Shown here: piece by piece, positions 55,293-64,000 of the stretch
How the letters are laid out: every line of letters starts with the position of its first letter
Numbering within the stretch: the first letter of the stretch is position 1
From: Archangium violaceum
GTDB lineage: Bacteria > Myxococcota > Myxococcia > Myxococcales > Myxococcaceae
Length of the DNA stretch: 64,000 nt
Direction of reading: 5' to 3'
Assembly (NCBI RefSeq): GCF_016887565.1
Contig: NZ_CP069396.1
Span: forward strand, 2,507,001-2,571,000
The notes under the pieces: model-generated
What the model was told of the DNA's origin: nothing
The model's input: only the letters and a program-made list of their open reading frames with translations
The model's database searches: none
Made by a program: the position numbers and the translations under genes

Positions 55293-57868
55293 GTATGAAT
55301 TCCGACAAGACCGATCGCTCCCAGTCGAAGCTGGTGCTCGACGGCGTGCCCCCGAAGCGCCGCTGGTGGGTGCGCCTCTTGAAGTTCGCCGCATGGGCGA
55401 CACTCACGGGCGCCACCGCCGCGGCGGTGGCCGTGGTGGGGGTGTACTACCACTTCTCCCAGGGGCTGCCGGAGATCCCCAAGGTGGACCAGTACTGGCC
55501 GCCCATCGTCACCGAGGTCTACACGGATGACGCGGTGCTGGCCGGCGAGTTCTACCACCAGCGGCGCAAGGTGGTGCCCTACGAGCGCATCCCCAAGCGG
55601 CTGGTGCAGGCCTTCATCGCCAGCGAGGACTCCAGCTTCTTCGACCACCACGGCGTGGACGTGTTGGGCACGGCGCGCGCCGGCTCCAAGACGATCATGA
55701 AGAAGCTGGGCCTGGGCGGCAGCATGCAGGGTGGCTCCACGCTGACGCAGCAGACGGCGAAGGCCGTGCTCATCGGCGCCGAGGGCTACGAGAAGGCCAC
55801 CGCCAAGAACCTCACGCGCAAGATTCGCGAGGCCATCCTCGCCCGGCGCCTGGAGGAGGCGCTGACGAAGGAGGAGATCCTCTACCTCTACCTCAACAAC
55901 GTGTTCCTCGGGCACCACAGCTATGGCGTGCAGAGCGCGGCGGAGAACTACTACCGCAAGGACGTGCGCGACCTGACGCTGGGGGAGATGACGCTCATCG
56001 CGGGCCTGCCCCAGGCGCCCAGCCGCTACTCGCCCTTCCTGCGTCCGGAGGCGGCGAAGAAGCGCCGCTCGTACGTGCTGCGCCGCATGTTCGACGAGGG
56101 GATGATCTCCGCGGAGGAGCGCAAGCAGGCCGACGAGGAGCCGGTGCGGGTGTACCCGGTGGAGGACGTCTTCCACGAGTTCGCCCCGTTCTTCACCGAG
56201 CAGGTGCGCCGCGACGTGGTGGAGCGCTACACCAACAAGGTGCTGCTCAACGAGGGTCTGAAGATCTTCGCCACCATGGACAGCGAGCGTCAGCGCGGCG
56301 CGCAGGAGGCCGTGCTCGACGGGCTGATGTCCATCGACAAGCGGCAGGGCTTCCGCGGGCCGGTGCTGCAACTGGGCACGGAGCAGGAGCGCAAGGCCTT
56401 CATCGAGAAGTCCACCAAGGTGATGGGGGACGAGAAGCTCCAGGAGAACAAGCTGTACGTGGGCGTGGTGACGCGGGTGGATCCGGACGGCCAGGGAGCG
56501 GATGTTCAGGTGGGTCCGCACAAGGGCCTGCTGCCGCTGCTGGGCATGCGCTGGGCGCGCAAGGTGAACCCCGAGGGGTACTACCCGGGGCTGATGCTCA
56601 CCTCCGTCAAGCGCGTGCTGACCGTGGGAGACGTCCTCGTGGTGCGCCACGTGGTGCAGAAGGAGCTCACGGACGACAACGTCCAGTTCGACCGGAAGCT
56701 GGACAAGGAGGTTCCCCAGGGCGTGCCGCTCTTCCGGCTGGAGCAGGAGCCGGAGCTGCAGAGCGCGCTGGTGTCCATTGATCCGCACCGCCAGTACCTC
56801 ACGGCGATGGTGGGCGGGTACGACTTCGACGCGAACGAGTTCAACCGGGCCTTCCAGGCGTGCCGCCAGCCGGGCAGCTCCTTCAAGCCGCTGGTGTACT
56901 CGGCGGCGCTGGAGCAGCTGGGGTGGACGGGCGCCACCATCATCGTGGACTCGCCCATCGTCGAGCACGATCCGGAGAGCGGCGTGAGCTGGAAGCCGGA
57001 CAACTACAGCGAGGAGTTCCAGGGAGACGTGCTGCTGCGCACGGCGCTGGTGAACTCGATGAACATCCCCGCGGTGAAGACGTTCGCGGCGGTGGGCGTG
57101 AAGAACATGGCCGCGTGGAGCGAGAAGCTGGGCCTCACCACGCCGATGAACATGGACTTCTCGGCGGCGCTGGGCTCCTCGTGCGTGTACCCGTACGACC
57201 TGGCCAACGTGTACGCCACCTTCGACCGCTACGGCCGCAAGAAGCCCACGTACTTCATCCGCAAGGTGGAGGACCGCTTCGGGCGCACGCTGGAGGACCA
57301 CACGGCGTACGACGACGCGTGGGCGCCGCTGCAGGACCGGGTGGCCGCGGGTTATGCGCGCATGTTCGAGCCGGGCGAGCAGGTGATGAGCCCCGAGACG
57401 GGCTTCATCCTCACCTCGCTCTTGCGTGGCGTGGTGCAGGAGGGCACGGGCGGGCCGGCGCAGAAGCTGGGCAAGCCGGCGGCGGGCAAGACGGGAACGA
57501 CGAACGACTCGTTCGACACGTGGTTCGCCGGCTTCACGCGCGACCTGGTGACGGTGACGTGGGTGGGCTACGACAAGAACGAGCACCCGCTGGGCCGCTA
57601 CGAGACGGGTGGCCGCGCGTCGCTGCCCATCTGGCTGAGCTACATGAAGACGGCGCTGGCGGCCCGGCCCCAGGCCGAGTTCTGGCCGCCCGAGTGGCTG
57701 CGCGACGACATGAGGCTGCTGCGCATCGACAAGAAGACGGGGAAGCTCGCCTCCTCGGGGACGAAGGACGCCGTCAACATCTGGTTCAAGAAGGGCACGC
57801 AGCCCGAGGACGTGGCCCCGGAGAAGGGCCAGGTGGGCACGCAGGAATTCCTCATGGGCGCGCCGTAG
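55289..57868 (+). CDS. class A penicillin-binding protein (PBP1A type)
   Basis: An 859-residue bifunctional peptidoglycan synthase. An N-terminal cytoplasmic tail and one transmembrane helix (about 33-57) lead into a GT51 glycosyltransferase domain: 'FIASEDSSFFDHHGVD', 'GGSTLTQQTAK', 'RKIREAILARRLE' and 'YLNNVFLGHHSYGVQSAAE'. The transpeptidase domain has Ser530 in 'SSFKP' (SxxK), 'NSMN' (SxN, about 590) and 'KTGT' (about 734). An OB-like insert between them fits PBP1A. It probably polymerises and cross-links the wall, and is a beta-lactam target. The ATG at 55289 lies within the upstream stop codon. Confidence 0.95.
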   Translation: MSMNSDKTDRSQSKLVLDGVPPKRRWWVRLLKFAAWATLTGATAAAVAVVGVYYHFSQGLPEIPKVDQYWPPIVTEVYTDDAVLAGEFYHQRRKVVPYERIPKRLVQAFIASEDSSFFDHHGVDVLGTARAGSKTIMKKLGLGGSMQGGSTLTQQTAKAVLIGAEGYEKATAKNLTRKIREAILARRLEEALTKEEILYLYLNNVFLGHHSYGVQSAAENYYRKDVRDLTLGEMTLIAGLPQAPSRYSPFLRPEAAKKRRSYVLRRMFDEGMISAEERKQADEEPVRVYPVEDVFHEFAPFFTEQVRRDVVERYTNKVLLNEGLKIFATMDSERQRGAQEAVLDGLMSIDKRQGFRGPVLQLGTEQERKAFIEKSTKVMGDEKLQENKLYVGVVTRVDPDGQGADVQVGPHKGLLPLLGMRWARKVNPEGYYPGLMLTSVKRVLTVGDVLVVRHVVQKELTDDNVQFDRKLDKEVPQGVPLFRLEQEPELQSALVSIDPHRQYLTAMVGGYDFDANEFNRAFQACRQPGSSFKPLVYSAALEQLGWTGATIIVDSPIVEHDPESGVSWKPDNYSEEFQGDVLLRTALVNSMNIPAVKTFAAVGVKNMAAWSEKLGLTTPMNMDFSAALGSSCVYPYDLANVYATFDRYGRKKPTYFIRKVEDRFGRTLEDHTAYDDAWAPLQDRVAAGYARMFEPGEQVMSPETGFILTSLLRGVVQEGTGGPAQKLGKPAAGKTGTTNDSFDTWFAGFTRDLVTVTWVGYDKNEHPLGRYETGGRASLPIWLSYMKTALAARPQAEFWPPEWLRDDMRLLRIDKKTGKLASSGTKDAVNIWFKKGTQPEDVAPEKGQVGTQEFLMGAP

Positions 57869-57898
57869 CGGCGCGCCCGTGGGGGGCGCCACCGTGCC

Positions 57899-58660
57899 TC
57901 AGCGCATCTTGCGCATGGTGGCGTCGAAGAGGGCGTTGGGCATCCACTTGAGCAGGCCCATGGCGCTGGCCATCTGCCAGGGGAAGGCATACTCGGCCTC
58001 CCCTCGGAGGATGGCCTTGGCCATCAGCTCCACGGCCTCCTCCGTCTCCAGGAGGAAGGGCATGGGGAACTTGTTCTGGGCGGTCATCTCGCTCTTCACG
58101 AAGCCGGGGTAGATGCAGGAGACGCGCACGCCGGTGCCCTTGAGGTCCACGCGCAGGCTCTCCATGAAGGTGGAGAGGTAGGCCTTGGAGGCGGAGTAGG
58201 CGGCGTTGCGCCCCAGGCCCCGGTAGGCGGCGAGGCTGGCCACGCCCACCACGTGTCCGCGCTTGCGCTCCACCATGCGCGGGAGCACGGCGCAGAGGGT
58301 GGCGGCGGCGCCGATGACGTTGACGTCGATGAGCTGTTTGACCACCTCCCACTTGATGCGCCTGGCGTTGGTCTCGATGCCGGCGCCGGCGTTGGCGACG
58401 ATCAGCTCCAGACCGCCGCAGGAGTCATCCAGCTCGCGGATGCGCGCGAGGGTGGTATCCGCGTTGGTGACGTCCAGCTCCACGGGCTCCACGGTGGCGC
58501 CGGCCGCGCGGGCCTCGTTGGCGAGCGCCTCCAGGTTCTCGCGGCGCCGGGCCGCGGCGTACACCTTGACGCCGCGCCGGCCGAACCAGAGCGCCAGCCC
58601 GCGTCCCAGGCCGCTCGAGGCTCCCGTGATCAGCGCCGTCCGATAGCTCATCTCCGCCAT
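57899..58660 (-). CDS. short-chain dehydrogenase/reductase
   Basis: A 253-residue SDR oxidoreductase. NAD(P)-binding TGxxxGxG is 'ITGASSGLGRGLALWF', followed by 'LDVTNAD', 'VANAGAG' and the catalytic Ser-Tyr-Lys ('GVASLAAYRGLGRNAAYSAS' with YSASK). 'CIYPGFVKSEM' follows. Substrate unknown; a keto-lipid or steroid-like reductase is possible. The ATG at 58660 is preceded by CCGGAGGGAGCAAC. The C-terminal 'MGLLKWMPNALFDATMRKM' is slightly hydrophobic. Confidence 0.9.
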   Translation of the reverse strand: MAEMSYRTALITGASSGLGRGLALWFGRRGVKVYAAARRRENLEALANEARAAGATVEPVELDVTNADTTLARIRELDDSCGGLELIVANAGAGIETNARRIKWEVVKQLIDVNVIGAAATLCAVLPRMVERKRGHVVGVASLAAYRGLGRNAAYSASKAYLSTFMESLRVDLKGTGVRVSCIYPGFVKSEMTAQNKFPMPFLLETEEAVELMAKAILRGEAEYAFPWQMASAMGLLKWMPNALFDATMRKMR

Positions 58661-58806
58661 GTTGCTCCCTCCGGGTGTGCACGCCTTCCTGCCATGGAAG
58701 GGCGGGGGAGGGGAGAGAAAGCGACGCGGTGCGGCAAGCGGCACGTGTGGGTATTCCATGGAGCTGACTACCCGACAGGGGGTAATCGGAACTTGGAGGA
58801 ATCCCC

Positions 58807-60111
58807 ATGAGGCCGAGCTGGATGGCCGTGGCGCTGATGCTCCTCGCCGGTTGCGGCACTGCCACCCACGTCGTGCGTTTGGACACGGGGCAGGACAAGC
58901 CCCTCGTCTTCACCCCCCGCGATGGCCAGCATTTCGTGCGGCTGCGCGAGAGTGAGTTCAAGGAGTCGCTGGCGGAACTGGCCCGGGACGTGCGGCCTGG
59001 CTCGCTGCCCACGCGGCGTGCCCGGGAGTTGATGTTCGAGTCCTGGCGACAGGAGGTGTACCTGGAGTGGATGGGACGGCGCCTGGTGCCCGACGCCCTG
59101 GACTCGCGAGGGTTCAGGCTGGTCTCGGACGAGGATGAGCTGACGCGAGGCTATGGGCGTTGGTGCGAGCGACGGCATGAGCGGCGAGACTGTTTCTTGC
59201 TGCTGAGGGACACCCCCTCGCTCGACGCGGATGGGCGATACACGCTGGCGATGGCCATCGCCACGGATGCGGTGTGGAGCGAGACGAAGCAGGCTCTGGC
59301 GGACATGGCGGATCCGGAGATGGTGCGGGTTGGCATCGTATCCGCGATGGCCATGTACATGATGCTCTGGGCACTGCCCGAGCCCGTTTCAAAAGGCATC
59401 GCGGCCACGCTGACGGCTGGGCTCATCGCGTACCTGGGAATCGACACGGTGTGGGGCCTCATCGGTGGCTGGATGAGGCTGGTGGAGGAGGTGGAGCGGG
59501 CCAAGACCTTCGAGGAGTTACGGGAGGCGGGCGAGCGGTACGGGAAGGTGATGGGGAGGCACGCGGCGCGGGTCTTCGTGCTACTGGCGACGGCGGCCAT
59601 CGGTAACACGTCGGGACTGGCGGCGAAGGGGCCAGGGCTGCCCGGCTACTCCCAGGCGGCGGTGCTGGCGGAGTCACAGGGCGGCTTCCGGTTGGTGGCA
59701 TTGGGCGAGGTGCACTCGGTGGCCGTGTCCGCCGAGGGCACCTTCTCCATCGCGCTCGCGCCACACGCGGTTGCCATGTCGGTTCGAGGCACTGGTGCTG
59801 GAAACCCACCAATGCCGGGTCCTGTCACCAATGAGGAGGGTGGTGGAGAAGGTCTCAAGAACATCTACAATGGAGTGAAGAATGCTCCGGGCTATCCACC
59901 CAGCTTCAGAGGCGCCCAGAACGGAACGACCACTCATCCCGTGACCGACAAGGCACTGATGGAAAAACTACGGCAGGTCGAGCCGGGTCATTGGCGGAAG
60001 GTATACAGGGATGGCTGGATTGGAAATGACAAGGTTTCACTCCATTATTTCGAGAGCCCATCGGGAAAGGTGTTCAACTTCAAAATCAAACGCGGGTGGA
60101 GCAACCCATGA
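58807..60111 (+). CDS. SitA-like polymorphic lipoprotein toxin
   Basis: A 434-residue predicted lipoprotein (lipobox 'LMLLAGC', Cys16). The N-terminal 'CGTATHVVRLDTGQDKPLVF' and the following charged helix ('FKESLAELARDVRPGS') match my memory of SitA5-type toxins of myxobacteria, which pass between kin cells by outer-membrane exchange and kill cells lacking the cognate immunity gene. Two hydrophobic helices lie near 180-215 and 255-270. The last 100 residues, after a Gly-rich linker, form a separate C-terminal domain ending 'KVSLHYFESPSGKVFNFKIK' that I do not recognise. This end is markedly less GC-rich than the N-terminal part, as expected for an exchangeable toxin tip. An overlapping small gene follows (ATGA). 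Confidence 0.75.
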   Translation: MRPSWMAVALMLLAGCGTATHVVRLDTGQDKPLVFTPRDGQHFVRLRESEFKESLAELARDVRPGSLPTRRARELMFESWRQEVYLEWMGRRLVPDALDSRGFRLVSDEDELTRGYGRWCERRHERRDCFLLLRDTPSLDADGRYTLAMAIATDAVWSETKQALADMADPEMVRVGIVSAMAMYMMLWALPEPVSKGIAATLTAGLIAYLGIDTVWGLIGGWMRLVEEVERAKTFEELREAGERYGKVMGRHAARVFVLLATAAIGNTSGLAAKGPGLPGYSQAAVLAESQGGFRLVALGEVHSVAVSAEGTFSIALAPHAVAMSVRGTGAGNPPMPGPVTNEEGGGEGLKNIYNGVKNAPGYPPSFRGAQNGTTTHPVTDKALMEKLRQVEPGHWRKVYRDGWIGNDKVSLHYFESPSGKVFNFKIKRGWSNP

Positions 60112-60527
60112 GCAAATCCCCTCCTGACGAGGGTGCGTCGCGGGCGGAATTGTGGTTCCGGGCAGAGGGGCGCGAGGATGCACAGGTGCTCATTGCCCTG
60201 ACCGCTCTGGGGATGTGCCGCGCGCTAAGCGCGGGGGCGATCAGTCCGGCCTATGCCTGTCACCGGCTTTTCGGACCCGCCCTGCTGGCGGAGCTCGAGC
60301 AGATGGGCGCGCATCCCGAGCTTCGCGATGCCATCCATCTCGCCACCGAGCTCGAGGATGTGGCCGACATCATTCCGGACAAGCTTTCCAACTCCATCGC
60401 CGAGGTGGAGACCCGACTCATGAAGGTCCTGAGGGTCCTGCCATCAAATGAGCTCGCCGGGGAGAAGTGGTTGGCATGGCCCGACGCGGAGCGCGTCGGG
60501 CATCGGGCCGACAGATACAGGCAGTGA
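60108..60527 (+). CDS. candidate immunity protein for SitA-like toxin
   Basis: A 139-residue cytoplasmic protein, mostly helical ('ALTALGMCRALSAGAISPAY', 'ELRDAIHLATELEDVADIIP'), starting inside the toxin stop codon. Its pattern loosely resembles DUF3969-type proteins, some of which are linked to toxin systems, but I would not rely on that. Position directly after a SitA-like toxin and translational coupling are the main reasons for the call. It shares the toxin tail's lower GC content near the junction. It ends 11 bases before the convergent GST gene. Confidence 0.6.
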   Translation: MSKSPPDEGASRAELWFRAEGREDAQVLIALTALGMCRALSAGAISPAYACHRLFGPALLAELEQMGAHPELRDAIHLATELEDVADIIPDKLSNSIAEVETRLMKVLRVLPSNELAGEKWLAWPDAERVGHRADRYRQ

Positions 60528-60538
60528 GCGTCGCATCC

Positions 60539-61216
60539 TCACCGCTGCAGGATGTTCTGCACCGTCTTGATGGCCTGGGTCTGGTCGGTGGACGTCTCGA
60601 GCTTGTGCACGTGCGGCACGGTCACGCCCTTCTGGGCCGCGGGCCGCTGCTCGATGGCCGCCAGCCAGCGTTGCAGGTTCGGCAGCCCGTCGACGGACAC
60701 GCCCGCCCATCCGTGGATGCGCACCCAGGCCCAGTTCGCGATGTCGGCGATGCTGTAGTCCCCCGCCAGGTACTCGCTCTCTCCGAGCCGCGTATCCAGC
60801 ACCGTGTAGAGCCGCCGCGTCTCGTTCTGGTAGCGCTCGATGGCCGCGGGAATCTTCTCCGGGAAGTAGCGGAAGAAGACGTTGGCCTGTCCCTGCATGG
60901 GGCCTACGCCCGCCATCTGGAACATCAGCCACTGCGTCACCCGCGAGCGCCCCTTCCGGTCCGCCGGCAGCAGCTTCCCCGCCTTCTCCGCGAGGTACAG
61001 CATGATGGCCCCCGACTCGAACACCGCGAAGTCTGCCTCCTCGCGGTCCACGATGGCCGGGATGCGCCCGTTGGGATTGATCTTCAGGAACCAGGGCTGC
61101 TTCTGCACGCCCTTGCCGATGTCCACCGGGTGCACCGTGTAGGGCAGCCCCAGCTCCTCCAGCGTGACGGATACCTTCCAGCCATTGGGCGTCGCCCAGG
61201 TGTACAAGTCGATCAT
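60539..61216 (-). CDS. glutathione S-transferase (YfcG/YghU-like)
   Basis: A 225-residue enzyme. The thioredoxin-like N-terminal domain starts '[20 protein letters not shown]', close to the opening of E. coli YfcG, with '[12 protein letters not shown]' and '[12 protein letters not shown]'; '[13 protein letters not shown]' binds glutathione gamma-Glu. The helical C-terminal domain has '[17 protein letters not shown]'. Nu-class members act as disulfide-bond reductases or peroxidases. The ATG at 61216 is supported by family N-terminus. It is the last of three minus-strand genes with gaps of 38 and 29 bases. Confidence 0.92.
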   Translation of the reverse strand: MIDLYTWATPNGWKVSVTLEELGLPYTVHPVDIGKGVQKQPWFLKINPNGRIPAIVDREEADFAVFESGAIMLYLAEKAGKLLPADRKGRSRVTQWLMFQMAGVGPMQGQANVFFRYFPEKIPAAIERYQNETRRLYTVLDTRLGESEYLAGDYSIADIANWAWVRIHGWAGVSVDGLPNLQRWLAAIEQRPAAQKGVTVPHVHKLETSTDQTQAIKTVQNILQR

Positions 61217-61245
61217 CGGCCAGCTCCTCTCGGGTGGGCGGGTGC

Positions 61246-61788
61246 TCAGGCCCCGAACAGGTTGCGCAGCACCTCGCGGTGGTAATTGGTACTGCCCACG
61301 TGCGTGGAATGCCACTTCGCCGACTGGCTCAGCCGGTTGACCACCGCCTCGAACTCGGCCTGGCTCACGTCCCGCAACGACATGTACAGGCGCGTCGCCC
61401 CCTTCAGGTACGAGAAGAGCGGGTGCGGGTCATCCCCGTCCGGCCTCCGCCGCAGCTGGCGATAGAGCCGCTCGAACTCATCGTCCGTCTCGGCCTTACC
61501 GGTGGCCGCGCAGTAGTTGGCCGCCGTCGACTCCAACAGCAGGAAGAAGGGCTGGTACTGCGGCGGCGGCGTCCGGGACAGGTCCGGCGGCAACGCCGAG
61601 CCCGTCCATAGCTTCGACAGGGGCTGGAGCGTCACCAGCATCAGCCCCTCGTTGCCCATCACCGGCACCTCGGTGCCCAGCTTCATCACCTTCTTGTTCT
61701 CGTCGCGCTGGATGGCCACCCGCAACAGCTCGGGTTGATCCACCTTCAGTCCCGCGCGCTGCAACCTCTCCACGGCTTCACGATCCAC
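61246..61788 (-). CDS. hypothetical protein
   Basis: A 180-residue cytoplasmic protein starting with GTG ('[20 protein letters not shown]'). No membrane segment or recognised domain. It has mixed alpha/beta features, e.g. '[20 protein letters not shown]' and '[20 protein letters not shown]'. It is between the HDAC-like and GST genes with short gaps, so it is probably cotranscribed with both. It could be a small enzyme or adaptor, but I see no catalytic motif. Confidence 0.55.
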   Translation of the reverse strand: MDREAVERLQRAGLKVDQPELLRVAIQRDENKKVMKLGTEVPVMGNEGLMLVTLQPLSKLWTGSALPPDLSRTPPPQYQPFFLLLESTAANYCAATGKAETDDEFERLYRQLRRRPDGDDPHPLFSYLKGATRLYMSLRDVSQAEFEAVVNRLSQSAKWHSTHVGSTNYHREVLRNLFGA

Positions 61789-61826
61789 GTCTCACCCCAT
61801 CACCCTCGAATGTCCTCGGGGTCTCC

Positions 61827-62858
61827 TCACCCGCGCAGCACGGACCAGTAGGGCCTGAGTGCCTCGCGGCTGCTCCGCAGCGCCGCCGCCGCCTCCCGCG
61901 AGACCCCTCCCGGGAAGCTGTCCTTCGCCTCTCCCGCCATCACCTCCACGCAGCAGTGCACCGAGCGAGCGAGGCCCTCCAGCGAGTAGCCCCCCTCCAG
62001 AAACAGCACCAGCTTTCCTCCGCACGCGCTCTGCGCCAGCTCCAGCATGTCCGTGCACATGGCCGCGAAGCCGCGCTCGGTGAGCACCATGCCCCCGATG
62101 GGGTCCCTGTGGTGCGCGTCGAAGCCCGCGGACACCAGCACCACGTCCGGCTTGTAGGCCTGCGCCACCGGCAGGAAGAGGTCCTGGTAGATCGCCCCGT
62201 AATCCGCGTCCGTCGAGCCTCCCGGCAGCCCGCAGTTGAGGGTGTAGCCCTCGCCCGGGCCCTCGCCCACGTCGTGCGGCGCGCCCGTGTCCGGGTAGTA
62301 GGGGTACTGGTGCACCGACATGTAGAGCACGTCCCGCCGCTTCCAGAAGGCCGCCTGCGTGCCGTTTCCATGGTGCACGTCCCAGTCCAGGATGAGCACC
62401 CGCTCGGCACCCTGTCGGCGCGCGGCCTCCGCGGCGATGGCCACGTTGTTGAAGAGGCAGAAGCCCATGGCCTTGTCCGGCTCGGCGTGGTGTCCCGGGG
62501 GCCGCACCAGCGCGAAGGCGTTGCTCGCCCGCCCCGACATCACCTCCTCCACCGCCTGCACCGACGCCCCCGCCGCCAGCACCGCCGCGTCGTAGCTGTC
62601 CGGTGACGTCAACGTGTCCGGATCGACCACCTCGTGCCGCCCTCGCAGCCCCTTGAGGTACTCGCGCAGTCGCGGTGTGTGTACGGCCGCCAGCTCCTCC
62701 TCGGTGGCCGGGCGAGGGACCCGGCGCTCGATTCCCCAGACGGGCTTGCGCTCCAACAGATCCAGGATGTGCGCCAGCCGCGCCGGCCGCTCGGGATGGT
62801 CCTCGCCCGGGTCGTGTTTGAGGAAGAGCGGGTCGGTCAACAGCAGCGTCTGGGTCAT
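61827..62858 (-). CDS. histone deacetylase-family protein
   Basis: A 343-residue class II-type deacetylase (HDAC/acetylpolyamine amidohydrolase/AcuC superfamily). Motifs: 'ERPARLAHILDLL', 'VRPPGHHAEPDKAMGFCLFN' with the His pair, 'LILDWDVHHGNGTQ' with the zinc Asp and His, and 'VSAGFDAHHRDPIGG' with the second Asp. It hydrolyses acetyl-lysine or acetylated small molecules; bacterial substrates are often acyl-CoA synthetase or polyamines. The ATG at 62858 matches the family start. First gene of a minus-strand trio; divergent from the sensor gene at 63003. Confidence 0.93.
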   Translation of the reverse strand: MTQTLLLTDPLFLKHDPGEDHPERPARLAHILDLLERKPVWGIERRVPRPATEEELAAVHTPRLREYLKGLRGRHEVVDPDTLTSPDSYDAAVLAAGASVQAVEEVMSGRASNAFALVRPPGHHAEPDKAMGFCLFNNVAIAAEAARRQGAERVLILDWDVHHGNGTQAAFWKRRDVLYMSVHQYPYYPDTGAPHDVGEGPGEGYTLNCGLPGGSTDADYGAIYQDLFLPVAQAYKPDVVLVSAGFDAHHRDPIGGMVLTERGFAAMCTDMLELAQSACGGKLVLFLEGGYSLEGLARSVHCCVEVMAGEAKDSFPGGVSREAAAALRSSREALRPYWSVLRG

Positions 62859-63002
62859 GGCGCGGGCTCCCACCCATCCAGTATGGCGTGAGCGGAGCCC
62901 GGATGCCCGCCCTCTCTCTCTCCGGCCAGGGAAGGGGCGAGGCCCACCGCCAGACGGACCGCCGGTTTCTTGCTCTCGCGGGGTCAACCTTCCTACAGTC
63001 CC

Positions 63003-64000
63003 GTGGCCTTGGTCCGACGCCTCAAGAAACCCGGTCTCCGGGTCACCCTCTTCGTCACCTTCACGCTGGCCCTGGCCTTCATTCTGGGGGCCCTCCACCT
63101 GTCCATCTCCTGGATGGTCTCGGACTATCTCGAGACGAGACTCCTGGATCATGGCCGAGCCAAGGCCCGGGAGCTCGCGCGGGGCCCCATCCAACAGGGG
63201 GCCGACCCGCATGACACGCGGGCCATGCGCGCCATTGGCTATCTGCCGGAAGCCGATGACGACTTCACGTACGCCGCCATCATCTCTGGCACCGGGGACA
63301 TCCTCCTCGACGGAGGCGAGCGGCCCGCGCAGCTCGAGTCCGTGCTGGTCAAGGTCGTCCAGCCGGGGTCACCTCCGATCGTCGAGCTGTCCAATGGGGA
63401 CGTGCTCGTGTCCGAGGTGGTGCCCTCCGAGGGCGAGGCGATGCCGCGTCGGATCGTCGTGGCGGTGGACTTCTCGCCCCTGCGGGACATCCTGGGCCAG
63501 CTCACCTTCCTGTTGATTGGAGCCTTCATCATCGGCCTGGGGCTGGTGGTGGGGCTCATCTACGTCGTCACCCACAGGCTCATCCTCAAGCCGCTGGAGC
63601 GGATGATGGCGGTGGCGCGCAAGATGGCCGAGGGAGACCTGTCCGGCCGCGTGGTGGCGATGGACAACAGCACCGGGGGCGAGCTGGGCCAGCTGGCCGA
63701 GGCGCTCGACGGCATCGGCCAGTCGCTGCGCAAGACGCTCGGTCAGGTGCGCGGCGTGTCCGAGGTCGTCTCCAACGTCATCGAGCAGCTCTCGCGCGCG
63801 GGCACCACCGTGTCCTCGGGTGCCTCCACCATCCAGGGGCGCGTGGAGGAGACGTCCTCCTCCATGGAGCAGATGCTGGCCAGCTTGCGCGGCATCGCGG
63901 AGAACGTGGAGGTGCTCTACCAGAGCGCCGAGGAGAGCAGCTCCTCCATCATGGAGATGGCGGCCACCAACGACGAGGTGGCGGAGAACGTCCAGGCCAT
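63003..64000 (+). CDS. HAMP-domain methyl-accepting chemotaxis-type sensor, N-terminal part (truncated by window)
   Basis: An open frame of 332 residues running off the window. After a short basic N-terminus ('LVRRLKKPGLRV'), a transmembrane helix (about 13-40) and a periplasmic domain of about 130 residues are followed by a second helix (about 166-192), a HAMP domain ('RLILKPLERMMAVARKMAEG'), then a coiled-coil with repeated Ser/Glu patches ('RVEETSSSMEQMLASLRGIA', 'QSAEESSSSIMEMAATNDEV') as in methyl-accepting chemoreceptors. The GTG at 63003 has no obvious ribosome-binding site and is tentative. The output domain, possibly kinase or chemoreceptor tip, is outside the window. Confidence 0.75.
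   Translation, partial: MALVRRLKKPGLRVTLFVTFTLALAFILGALHLSISWMVSDYLETRLLDHGRAKARELARGPIQQGADPHDTRAMRAIGYLPEADDDFTYAAIISGTGDILLDGGERPAQLESVLVKVVQPGSPPIVELSNGDVLVSEVVPSEGEAMPRRIVVAVDFSPLRDILGQLTFLLIGAFIIGLGLVVGLIYVVTHRLILKPLERMMAVARKMAEGDLSGRVVAMDNSTGGELGQLAEALDGIGQSLRKTLGQVRGVSEVVSNVIEQLSRAGTTVSSGASTIQGRVEETSSSMEQMLASLRGIAENVEVLYQSAEESSSSIMEMAATNDEVAENVQA

Noticed and set aside
55208-57892. 894-codon antisense frame over the PBP1A gene
   Set aside because: Pure shadow of the class A PBP, whose catalytic motifs are unambiguous on the plus strand.

Overview
The window is GC-rich with strong third-position G/C bias and carries many genes characteristic of predatory, gliding delta-proteobacteria: MopE-type metal-binding lipoproteins, large Ig/FG-GAP lipoproteins, a SitA-like polymorphic lipoprotein toxin, NtrC-type sigma-54 regulation and a porin of a myxobacterial type. 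The best guess is a myxobacterium of the Cystobacterineae (Archangium/Cystobacter/Myxococcus relatives). It looks like ordinary chromosome. I saw no tRNA, rRNA, CRISPR array, prophage or insertion sequence.

Layout. 1-5.1 kb: tail of an HD phosphohydrolase, a Nudix/metallo-beta-lactamase fusion, and a sensor kinase/sigma-54 activator pair. 5.2-7.6 kb: SulP transporter plus beta-carbonic anhydrase, preceded by a sigma-54-like -24/-12 element and an upstream palindrome that the adjacent activator could bind. 7.8-11 kb: FTR1 iron permease fused to a cytochrome c domain, with a Fur-like palindrome, then thyA-folA. 11.2-18 kb: a TPR protein and MopE/PQQ lipoprotein pair, cobalamin adenosyltransferase, queG, a haem lipoprotein and a DMT transporter. 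18-25 kb: secreted proteins, YihY, an M48 protease, Ku, superoxide dismutase, a Cys-rich lipoprotein and mutM. 25.3-33.1 kb: a porin, then lppL-lysA-dapA-dapB-FAH-folK-TPR, a lysine/folate string with overlapping genes. 33.2-41.3 kb: kdsD-like isomerase, transaldolase-like fsa, an Ig lipoprotein, acyl-CoA dehydrogenase with etfB-etfA, and a Coa1-like protein.

41.5-49.6 kb holds the most unusual locus. Five co-directional genes encode a PqqD-like peptide chaperone, a 1951-residue FG-GAP lipoprotein, a 46-residue peptide with a lasso-like leader (KKPYxxPxV) and Cys near its C-terminus, an HPr-kinase-like enzyme, and a Ser/His signal-peptidase-like domain fused to a GNAT acetyltransferase. This looks like a small ribosomal-peptide modification system; the small peptide gene is short enough to be missed by routine gene calling.

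49.6-58.7 kb: a second DMT transporter behind a Fur-like palindrome, a beta-CASP-like metallohydrolase, a DUF4382 lipoprotein, a pentapeptide-repeat protein, an RluA pseudouridine synthase coupled to a PBP1A, and an SDR. 58.8-60.5 kb: SitA-like toxin and overlapping immunity gene. 60.5-64 kb: GST, an unknown protein and an HDAC-like deacetylase on the minus strand, then the start of a HAMP/chemoreceptor-type sensor that runs off the window.

A short interspersed hairpin repeat (CCCTCTCCC/GGGAGAGGG core) follows the stop codons of three genes (near 18.1, 29.6 and 33.1 kb). Several convergent gene pairs are separated by perfect GC-rich stems. All assignments come from reading motifs by eye; no database search was run.
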